Both the position numbers and the translations under genes were made by a program. Source: Candidatus Methanomethylophilaceae archaeon (GTDB lineage: Archaea > Thermoplasmatota > Thermoplasmata > Methanomassiliicoccales > Methanomethylophilaceae). From it: 14,741 nt of DNA. Position 1 is the first letter of the stretch. Each line of letters begins with the position of its first letter. The DNA lies in contig JAEDJU010000021.1 in NCBI GenBank assembly GCA_016296195.1, forward strand, positions 1-14,741. Direction: 5' to 3'. The notes under the pieces are model-generated. The model ran no database searches, had not been told where the DNA came from, and saw only the letters and a program-made list of their open reading frames with translations. Positions 1 to 5,973 of this stretch are shown here, piece after piece.

Positions 1-2
1 CG

Positions 3-152
3 GTGGACATCCCCGTGTACGGCGTCGGAGGAATCACACCGGAGAACATGGGACGGGTGATCGATGCTGGTGCCGAAGGCGTGTGCGTGATGTCGTCGGC
101 GATGACCGCGGAGGATCCCGCTGGATTGGTCAGGTCCCTTCGGCGGATATAA
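3..152 (+). CDS. thiE: thiamine-phosphate synthase, C-terminal end (partial)
   Basis: The open frame entering from the left edge encodes the last 49 residues of a protein ending with a TAA stop. It contains VYGVGGITPENM followed by GAEGVCVMSSAM, the final beta-strand and phosphate-binding segment typical of the ThiE TIM barrel. ThiE joins HMP-pyrophosphate and thiazole phosphate to give thiamine monophosphate in the cytoplasm. The thiazole kinase gene thiM lies about 4.8 kb downstream on the other strand, which fits a thiamine salvage capability, although the two are not in one operon. The start and the catalytic core lie outside the window, so full identity rests on this tail. Another TIM-barrel phosphate binder is possible but less likely. 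Confidence 0.8.
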   Translation: MDIPVYGVGGITPENMGRVIDAGAEGVCVMSSAMTAEDPAGLVRSLRRI

Positions 153-183
153 TCGCTCGTACATTTTCCGAGTGACCGCCGAT

Positions 184-200
184 ATTTATTATATTTTATA
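184..200 (+). promoter_or_regulatory. TATA box of the membrane-bound regulator gene
   Basis: A run of A/T only (TATTTATTATATTTTATA region) sits in otherwise GC-rich DNA. Its centre is about 26 bp before the ATG at 218, the archaeal TATA-to-start distance, and no Shine-Dalgarno sequence precedes the ATG. A leaderless transcript starting at or near 218 is inferred. Confidence 0.7.
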
Positions 201-217
201 CTACGATAGTACGCCCT

Positions 218-2701
218 ATGGGTCTACAGGATGAATATCTGCGCAACTTCACCGTGCTCATGACGGAGAAGGGGGTCGTACCGCTTACCGATCCCATGCA
301 GATCGCAGTCTACAACAGTCTGTGCGCGGGTCTGAAGAGACCGAGCGACATCGCAACCGAACTCGGTGTGCCTTCCTCGTCTCTCCACTTCGTGCTCGAT
401 AAGATGGTGGACGCAGGGATCATAATCAGGTCGAAGCCGGATCCCGACAAGAAGTCCGTTTACTATTCCAACCTAGCCCTGAAGATCGCGGGGTCGTTCG
501 AACCCGATGACGCCGCGAAGGAGGAGGCGGAGGATACCTTCAACGATCCCGCCAGGTACTACAGCGGGATGTCGTCTGTGGCCAACATGCTGGACAGCTA
601 CACGTCCGAGATCGGCCTCGACATGGACAGGATGAGGGCCAACTACGCCTCGGATCTCGCAGATGCGGTCCGCGACAGGATCGGCAAGTGCGGGATGGAG
701 GACGCCATCGTGAGGATCATGAAGGAGTTCTCCGACATCACCGGATTCAAGTTCAGCGTCTTCGCCCTCAACCCCCTGACCCTGGTGTTCGAGGGAGACC
801 GCTGCATGCGCTCCAAGGTCGACATGCTCGCCACCTTCGTGGTGAGGGCAATCGAGAACTCCTCCGGCAGGACATACCACATCGTGGGACGCGAGGACTT
901 CAGCAACGGCGAGCTCGCAAGGGTCAAGGTATCCTTCGACCGCGCCGAGAAGGTCCCGGAACCCTACATCAACATGTCACTGCCCCAGACATCCGAGGTC
1001 CATCCCTTCATGATGGTGGACCTGGACGGCACCGCGGGACTCATGACCAGCAGCATCCAGATCGACATAGTGGATGCGGTCTACGAGAGGCCCCTGTGCA
1101 TCACAGACATAGTCAACAAGGTCAACTCACCCCGTTCGACCATAACCTCCAACCTCCTCAGGATGGTGGAGGAGGGTGTGATCTCCGTGTTCTACTCGGA
1201 ATCCGGATCCGCATACTACGGACTCTCCTGCTCCATACTGATGAAGAAGACCCGCCCGGTGAACAGGGACTCCTATGAGATCTCCATGCTCCTCGGCGAT
1301 GTCTCCGCCAGGAAGGGGGCGTTCATGGAGGGATACCTCAGGTACACCATGACCACCCTGAAGAACTACGGTTTCGACAGCGACTACATGATGGTCGTCC
1401 TCGGAGCCAAGTACATGAGGGCGGCGGGACGCGGACAGCCCAAGAACTTCGACATCTTCTTCGGAAAGATGTCGGACATCGCCAAGACGATCGGACTGTC
1501 CCTCAACGTGGTGTCCGTGTACCCCCTGACCATCGGTATCAACAACGACAACGCCGACTCCGAGATGTCCTCGGCCATGACCTTCGTGAAGGGAATGGCC
1601 CACCAGGGACTCGAGATGGCGAGCAGCGGAATATTCGTCAGGAGCTCGGAGGACACGCCCGAGACGAGGAACATCTCCTTCAGGGAGATCTACCCCGCAC
1701 TCAGCATGACCCCCGTGGAGGGAATACGCGTGGAGGAGCTGGCCGATGCCGCTCCCGCCAAGAAGAAGCGCACATCCTCCGTCAAGACCGCACTGAAGAA
1801 CCGCAGCGCCAAGGAGAACGGAAGGCCCGCACGCACGGTCAGGTACATCACGGGAGTGGTCATGCTCGTGTTCGTGGCGGCCATCCTGCTGATCTCCGCG
1901 GGAGGGGACGACAACAGCGCCGACGGGGACACGTTCACCGTCTACGGCGATGCCGGATTCTCCGACTTCACACTCATCGAGGACGATGGGACCGAACTGC
2001 AGATCCCCCTGTCCGTCGATGCCAACACACAGGTATCGTTCACGATCATGTCCGACAGCGTCATCGGCATAGGCACCGTGTCCAACGGTGTCGCCACCGC
2101 CATGCAACCCGATTCGGACGGAAGGTACACCATAACCGTGAGCTCGGACCTCGAGCTCCAAACACTTTACCCCGTCTCCCTTCCCGAGACCGGGAACTAC
2201 ACCGCGTACATCTACAGCTTCGACGACAAGGTCAGCGAGAAGTACGCGTACAACTTCGCAGGATACATCGACGCCGTGACCTATGCCGAGGTCTCCGGCG
2301 GACTCTGGGTGAACTCCCATGGAGCAGTCAAGATCCAGACCGATGACGGATTCTACATCTCCGACACCGAGGACAAGACCGACTCCGTCTTCATCCAGAA
2401 GATCGTCTCCCTCGACCCCACCGTCCCCGACTTCCATGTCAGGGAGATCAAATCCAACTTCATCACCATCGACTTCTCCGGAGACTACATCATCGACGGA
2501 AGGTATGTCAGCGGTGAGCTCAAGGTGGGGATGTGGAAACAGATCGCGGGATTGTTCGTCTCAACCGACGGACCCGTGACCATCACAAGCACCGATGCAT
2601 CCGGTGATGTCCGCAACATCAACCTCACCGAGGGGAAGTTCCGCTTCTACACCGGAAACGAGGATCTGAAGATCACTTTCAACCAGAAGGAACTGATCTG
2701 A
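218..2701 (+). CDS. membrane-tethered transcription regulator with two HTH/sensor units and an outside C-terminal domain
   Basis: This 827-residue protein is not a recognised named family. Residues ~26-93 form an ArsR-like winged helix (KRPSDIATELGVPSSSLHFVLDKM) and residues ~110-265 a mixed alpha/beta domain. The same order repeats at ~283-350 (CITDIVNKVNSPRSTITSNLLRM) and ~355-505. FALNPLTLVF in unit one matches VSVYPLTIGI in unit two, which indicates an internal duplication. A Lys/Arg-rich linker (~508-541, KKKR and others) precedes one hydrophobic helix at ~543-560 (TGVVMLVFVAAILLI), followed by ~265 beta-rich residues. By the positive-inside rule the HTH half is cytoplasmic and the C-terminus outside. 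A one-component sensor acting on DNA at the membrane is inferred. The middle domains may be V4R/MetOD1-like, but this could not be confirmed. The start is set by the TATA box. The next gene begins 12 bp after the stop. Confidence 0.75.
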   Translation: MGLQDEYLRNFTVLMTEKGVVPLTDPMQIAVYNSLCAGLKRPSDIATELGVPSSSLHFVLDKMVDAGIIIRSKPDPDKKSVYYSNLALKIAGSFEPDDAAKEEAEDTFNDPARYYSGMSSVANMLDSYTSEIGLDMDRMRANYASDLADAVRDRIGKCGMEDAIVRIMKEFSDITGFKFSVFALNPLTLVFEGDRCMRSKVDMLATFVVRAIENSSGRTYHIVGREDFSNGELARVKVSFDRAEKVPEPYINMSLPQTSEVHPFMMVDLDGTAGLMTSSIQIDIVDAVYERPLCITDIVNKVNSPRSTITSNLLRMVEEGVISVFYSESGSAYYGLSCSILMKKTRPVNRDSYEISMLLGDVSARKGAFMEGYLRYTMTTLKNYGFDSDYMMVVLGAKYMRAAGRGQPKNFDIFFGKMSDIAKTIGLSLNVVSVYPLTIGINNDNADSEMSSAMTFVKGMAHQGLEMASSGIFVRSSEDTPETRNISFREIYPALSMTPVEGIRVEELADAAPAKKKRTSSVKTALKNRSAKENGRPARTVRYITGVVMLVFVAAILLISAGGDDNSADGDTFTVYGDAGFSDFTLIEDDGTELQIPLSVDANTQVSFTIMSDSVIGIGTVSNGVATAMQPDSDGRYTITVSSDLELQTLYPVSLPETGNYTAYIYSFDDKVSEKYAYNFAGYIDAVTYAEVSGGLWVNSHGAVKIQTDDGFYISDTEDKTDSVFIQKIVSLDPTVPDFHVREIKSNFITIDFSGDYIIDGRYVSGELKVGMWKQIAGLFVSTDGPVTITSTDASGDVRNINLTEGKFRFYTGNEDLKITFNQKELI

Positions 2702-2713
2702 TTCGGGGGCCCC

Positions 2714-3982
2714 ATGTTCTGTCCGTACTGTGGCAGGGAGTTCGGGAGCACCGGTTCCCGCTTCTGCCCGTTCTGCGGGCAGGACCTGGCCCCCACCGTC
2801 ACCCTCACCGAGAGACTCTCCTGGATCCAGATGTTCAGGGTCCTGTCCCCGTCCGAGGGAGGTACGAAGTACAGGGCGGTCATCGTCGGTGGGTTCGCCA
2901 TCATCATCGCGATGATCATCGCCATCGTTTTCATCTACGCCACATCACCCGTCTCCCCCTCCGCCGAGGAACCCGAGATACCCACCAGCGACCTCGTGAT
3001 CATCATCGACGAGAACAGCCAGATAACGTTGGATGGGGATTTCTCCACCGGAACGCTGTGCGCATACCAGGATTCGTCCGGTAACATCGTCATCTATCTG
3101 GATAAGAAGGTGGCCGACGGATACGACCGGTTCATGTGGATCCTCAGGGACGATCAGAAGAACGCCTACAACAGCATAACCAAGGATTCCGCCGAGATCA
3201 GTTGGCTGGAACCCAGGGTTGGACAGTTCACCATCGTGGTGTACTGCTATGTGGGTGATGAGGAGGTCCCTGCGGATTCCTTCTCCGGAACACTGACGTA
3301 CCGCGGTGACAAGAAGGTCAACAACCAGTGGGAATACGACGGCAGGACATTCACCGTGAACAGCACGGTGACCATGCAGGACATCGTCAAGTACACCGAC
3401 CCATCGATAGTGTCCGACGCCGCCAGGGCGGGAAAGGATCCGAACGCTTTCCTCTCATTCATTGTCACCGACGGCACCGTCGCCGACATACAGGAGAAGC
3501 TCGCCACGCAGTACGAGAGGTACTACGGTTCCTTCAAGGTCGGATCCTACGGATACGCCGATTTCGTGCTCTCCTTCGTCCAGAGCATCCCGTTCGCATA
3601 CGACACGATGAACTACTATCAGAGCGACTATTGGGCATACCCCGCGGAGATACTGTTCAACGGATGCGGTGACGAGGAGGACCATGCCATCCTGTACACC
3701 TCGCTGATGAGGGCGGCCGGTTACGACTGCGGACTGCTGGTGCTCCCGGGATCGACGATATCCGCCATCTCCGTGGACGGCATCCCGGAGAGCCTGGACC
3801 CACCCCTCGGGTACAAGATCGGATTCAAGGCATACAGCGGCAAGATCTACGTCACAGCTGATGCGAACTCATACAACAACGCACCCCTGGCCACCATGAG
3901 GACATGCTACGAGATGGATTCCCAGGGCAACTTCCTCTATTACGGTGACCTCTACAAGGGTGACTACGGCCTCTACCTCTGA
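2714..3982 (+). CDS. zinc-ribbon membrane protein with a degenerate transglutaminase-like outside domain
   Basis: This 422-residue protein opens with a zinc ribbon (C3-x2-C6 and C18-x2-C21, CPYCGREF...CPFCGQD). A single membrane helix follows at ~54-76 (VIVGGFAIIIAMIIAIVFIY), then a beta-rich region and a transglutaminase-like domain at ~265-400. The helix order and flanking motifs (YPAEILFNGCGDEED, LYTSLMRAAGY) match the protein encoded at 8810-10546. However, the catalytic Cys position is Glu321 and the His position is Ser347; only the acidic residue (Asp383) remains. Cys318 lies three positions early. It is therefore probably a non-enzymatic binding domain. The zinc ribbon should face the cytoplasm and the large domain the outside. 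The gene lies 12 bp after the regulator gene, so the two are probably co-transcribed. Role unknown; partnership with the regulator is inferred. Confidence 0.75.
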   Translation: MFCPYCGREFGSTGSRFCPFCGQDLAPTVTLTERLSWIQMFRVLSPSEGGTKYRAVIVGGFAIIIAMIIAIVFIYATSPVSPSAEEPEIPTSDLVIIIDENSQITLDGDFSTGTLCAYQDSSGNIVIYLDKKVADGYDRFMWILRDDQKNAYNSITKDSAEISWLEPRVGQFTIVVYCYVGDEEVPADSFSGTLTYRGDKKVNNQWEYDGRTFTVNSTVTMQDIVKYTDPSIVSDAARAGKDPNAFLSFIVTDGTVADIQEKLATQYERYYGSFKVGSYGYADFVLSFVQSIPFAYDTMNYYQSDYWAYPAEILFNGCGDEEDHAILYTSLMRAAGYDCGLLVLPGSTISAISVDGIPESLDPPLGYKIGFKAYSGKIYVTADANSYNNAPLATMRTCYEMDSQGNFLYYGDLYKGDYGLYL

Positions 3983-3991
3983 TACAGATAC

Positions 3992-4000
3992 ATTTTTATA
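3992..4000 (+). promoter_or_regulatory. TATA box of pth2
   Basis: ATTTTTATA is centred 27 bp before the ATG at 4023. This spacing favours 4023 over the in-frame ATG at 4005 as the start of a leaderless pth2 transcript. Confidence 0.65.
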
Positions 4001-4022
4001 TCCAATGTCTGTGCGACGGAGC

Positions 4023-4406
4023 ATGGCATTGAGATTCGGTTTCGCACCCACGGAGGAGTACAAACTCGTTGTACTCGTAAGGAACGATCTGAAGATGGGC
4101 AAGGGCAAGATCGCCGCACAGGTCGGTCATGCAGCCGTGGATTGTGCACTCTATGCCGAGAAGAAGGACAAGAAGGCCTTCGATGCCTGGTACAACGGCG
4201 GACAGGCCAAGGTGGTCCTCAAGGTGGATTCCCTCGAGGAGCTCACCAGGTACATGCAGGAGGCCCGCAGCTACGGACTCCACACCAGCATGATAACCGA
4301 TGCCGGCAGGACCCAAATCGAGCCAGGATCCGTGACCTGTCTCGGGATAGGTCCCGCCAGCAAGAGCGACATCGACAAGGTCACCGGCGACCTGAAGATG
4401 CTCTGA
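4023..4406 (+). CDS. pth2: peptidyl-tRNA hydrolase, archaeal/eukaryotic Pth2 type
   Basis: The 127-residue product carries the Pth2 signature near the N-terminus (LVVLVRNDLKMGKGKIAAQVGHA, with conserved Lys24, Lys27 and His36). Further on it has DAGRTQIEPGSVTCLGIGP, the second conserved block. Pth2 cleaves the ester bond of peptidyl-tRNA released from stalled ribosomes, recycling tRNA in the cytoplasm. The length fits the family (about 115-125 residues plus a short leader). The frame is open further upstream (ATG at 4005, and beyond), but the TATA box at 3992-4000 places transcription start at about 4023, so the MALRFGF start is preferred. The stop codon directly abuts the stop of the convergent carbonic anhydrase gene with no spacer. 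Confidence 0.93.
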   Translation: MALRFGFAPTEEYKLVVLVRNDLKMGKGKIAAQVGHAAVDCALYAEKKDKKAFDAWYNGGQAKVVLKVDSLEELTRYMQEARSYGLHTSMITDAGRTQIEPGSVTCLGIGPASKSDIDKVTGDLKML

Positions 4407-4949
4407 TCACTCCACGGGCGTCAGCTTCCCAGTTGTTGAGTCGATGATGAAACCCCAGATCCTCACGTCCTTGGGGATCAGGGGATGCTCCCTGAGGACC
4501 TTCACCGATTCGTGGACGGAACGCTCGATGGTCTCGAAGCCCGAGAGCCACTGGTCGAAGTCTATGTCGAAGTAACGGCACATGTCGATGGCCTTCTGGG
4601 AGATCCCGCGTTCCAACATGAGCCTGATCATCTCGTCACCGCTTATGTGCTGCGCACCGCAATCCGAGTGACCTATGACCATGACATCCTCCACACCGAG
4701 TTCGTATATCCCGACGAGGACACTGCGGACGGCCGTGGAGAAGGGTGATGAGATCACACCTCCGGCGTTCTTGATCAACTTCACATCCCCGTTCCTGATC
4801 CCCAACGCAGCGGGGAGGAGCTCCACCAGACGTGTGTCCATGCATGTGACGATGGCGATCTTCCTATCGGGATACTTGCTCGTGATGTACCTCTCGTATC
4901 CCTTGTCCTCCACGAACCTCCTGTTGAACTCCAGGATGTCGTCAATCAC
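4407..4949 (-). CDS. beta-class carbonic anhydrase
   Basis: This 180-residue protein has the zinc site of beta carbonic anhydrases: C36-x-D38-x-R40 in VTCMDTR and H94-x2-C97 in GHSDCGA, which gives Cys36, His94 and Cys97 as zinc ligands with the Asp-Arg dyad. The 58-residue spacing and small size resemble the archaeal Cab-type enzyme. It interconverts CO2 and bicarbonate in the cytoplasm. The start is a GTG at 4949-4947 that overlaps the thiM stop TGA (4948-4946) as GTGA. A strong Shine-Dalgarno stretch (AGGAGGGTGG) sits a few bases before it, so it is expected to be translationally coupled to thiM. The frame is open upstream inside thiM, but that part is thiM shadow. The link to thiamine metabolism is not obvious. 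Confidence 0.92.
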   Translation of the reverse strand: MIDDILEFNRRFVEDKGYERYITSKYPDRKIAIVTCMDTRLVELLPAALGIRNGDVKLIKNAGGVISSPFSTAVRSVLVGIYELGVEDVMVIGHSDCGAQHISGDEMIRLMLERGISQKAIDMCRYFDIDFDQWLSGFETIERSVHESVKVLREHPLIPKDVRIWGFIIDSTTGKLTPVE

Positions 4950-5743
4950 AGGACCACCCTCCTGATACCTGAGTCGAGGTCCTCCGAACTGAGGTTGTAC
5001 ACGGCGTCCAAAAGCGCGGGTTTGAACGTACCGGGACCGTTGGATGCCTTCGCGGCATATTCCGCGGATATGTTGAATGCGGAGATGGCGGCGGACACCG
5101 AGTCCACGGATGGGCCGTTGGCACCGACATAGCATCCGACAACGGATGACACCATGCAACCCGTTCCGGAAACCGCACCCAGGAGATCGTGACCGTTGGA
5201 GAGCCTGACGACGGTATCCCCGTCGGACACATGATCGACCTCACCGGTGGCCGCTGCGACACATCCGTAACGCTCCGCTATCTCACGGACGATCTCAGCT
5301 ACATCGCCCGAGGCGCCGTGGGAATCCACGCCCTTGACATCCCCTCCCATTCCGGAGAGGACACCCATCTCCCCCTGGTTCCCCTTGATGACATCCGGTC
5401 TCACCCTGCGGATGATCTCGGTGACAGTGGATGTGCGGAACGGGGTCGCACCCATCCCGACAGGATCGAGGATGACGGGGACACCGTGTTCCCTCGCGAC
5501 CTTCCCCGCCGTGAGCATCGACCTGTTGATGCGTGTGTTCAGGGTACCGATGTTGAGAACGAGGGCACTGGATACAGAGACCATGTCGACGACATCCTCG
5601 ATGGCATCCGTCATCACCGGCGAACCTCCGGCACAGATGCATATGTTGGCGCAATCGTTGACCGTGACGTAGTTCGTGATGTGATGTACAAGCGGTCTCT
5701 TGGAACGGACCGACGACATGAGGACGGATGGTTTGAAATCCAT
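4946..5743 (-). CDS. thiM: hydroxyethylthiazole kinase
   Basis: ThiM phosphorylates 4-methyl-5-(2-hydroxyethyl)thiazole with ATP, the salvage step that supplies ThiE. The family pattern is clear from end to end: PLVHHITNYVTVNDCAN near residue 17, GGSPVMTDA, ALVLNIGTL, PVILDPVGMGATPFRT, a GEVDHVSDG block, and the anion-hole/catalytic SGTGCMVSSVVG segment with Cys196. The chosen ATG (5743) gives 265 residues and an N-terminal length close to the Bacillus enzyme. An AT-rich TATA-like element (5765-5770) lies about 24 bp upstream of it. An in-frame ATG at 5776 would add 11 residues without family support. The gene is followed by the overlapping carbonic anhydrase gene, and an inverted repeat lies upstream at 5781-5801. 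Confidence 0.93.
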   Translation of the reverse strand: MDFKPSVLMSSVRSKRPLVHHITNYVTVNDCANICICAGGSPVMTDAIEDVVDMVSVSSALVLNIGTLNTRINRSMLTAGKVAREHGVPVILDPVGMGATPFRTSTVTEIIRRVRPDVIKGNQGEMGVLSGMGGDVKGVDSHGASGDVAEIVREIAERYGCVAAATGEVDHVSDGDTVVRLSNGHDLLGAVSGTGCMVSSVVGCYVGANGPSVDSVSAAISAFNISAEYAAKASNGPGTFKPALLDAVYNLSSEDLDSGIRRVVL

Positions 5744-5764
5744 GGATACGGCATCTGATTCCGC

Positions 5765-5770
5765 ATATTT
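5765..5770 (-). promoter_or_regulatory. TATA-like element of thiM
   Basis: On the minus strand this reads AAATAT, centred about 24 bp before the preferred thiM ATG at 5743. It is a weak box, but it is the only AT-rich element at the right distance, and it argues for a leaderless start at 5743. Confidence 0.4.
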
Positions 5771-5780
5771 CAACATCGAT

Positions 5781-5801
5781 GAACGATGGAGCGCATCGTT
5801 C
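5781..5801. promoter_or_regulatory. inverted repeat upstream of thiM (candidate operator)
   Basis: GAACGATG, a 5-base spacer, then CATCGTTC: perfect 8-base arms. It sits directly upstream of the TATA-like element of thiM. The position suits an operator of a thiamine-responsive regulator, but no regulator is identified here. Confidence 0.4.
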
Positions 5802-5853
5802 CAGGGGGTCGGGACCCGGGGAGATCCGTGACGGGATATGGAAAAACAACGGG

Positions 5854-5883
5854 CGATATATGACCGAAATACGACATATATCG
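5854..5883. promoter_or_regulatory. 9-bp inverted repeat upstream of dat-ddc (candidate operator)
   Basis: CGATATATG, a 12-base spacer, then CATATATCG: a perfect 9-base dyad in the divergent region between thiM and dat, 91 to 120 bp before the dat start at 5974. The arms are AT-rich against GC-rich surroundings. Candidate regulator binding site. Confidence 0.45.
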
Positions 5884-5913
5884 ACGGATCCGCCCGTTTT
5901 CACTCAATATTCC

Positions 5914-5921
5914 TTTTATAT
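5914..5921 (+). promoter_or_regulatory. upstream TATA-like box (possible second dat promoter)
   Basis: TTTTATAT is centred about 24 bp before an in-frame ATG at 5941, so it could give a leaderless transcript for a Dat form extended by 11 residues. Confidence 0.35.
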
Positions 5922-5945
5922 CGTATGCCCAGCTAGACATATGAT
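5920..5945. promoter_or_regulatory. imperfect inverted repeat next to the dat TATA box
   Basis: ATCGTATG, a 10-base spacer, then CATATGAT (one mismatch between the arms). It abuts the TATA box at 5944-5954, where a bound protein would block TBP/TFB. Its arms resemble those of the 5854-5883 dyad. Confidence 0.35.
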
Positions 5946-5954
5946 TTTATATAA
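5944..5954 (+). promoter_or_regulatory. TATA box of the dat-ddc operon
   Basis: ATTTTATATAA is centred 25 bp before the ATG at 5974, the canonical spacing for a leaderless archaeal mRNA. It is the best TATA match in this intergenic region. Confidence 0.65.
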
Positions 5955-5973
5955 GGGTCCAATAGGCCCGTCC

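Noticed and set aside
1127..2437. A 436-codon open frame on the minus strand inside the regulator gene
   Set aside because: Composition is typical of an antisense shadow in GC-rich DNA (Gly/His/Val/Asp-rich). No promoter, domain or neighbour supports it.
5744..5860. TPP riboswitch ahead of thiM
   Set aside because: No CTGAGA-type core or paired architecture was seen, and thiM appears leaderless with no room for a riboswitch in the mRNA.
5779..5973. Upstream extension of dat to an ATG at 5779
   Set aside because: The added 65 residues would cover two dyads and two TATA boxes and do not match the family N-terminus.
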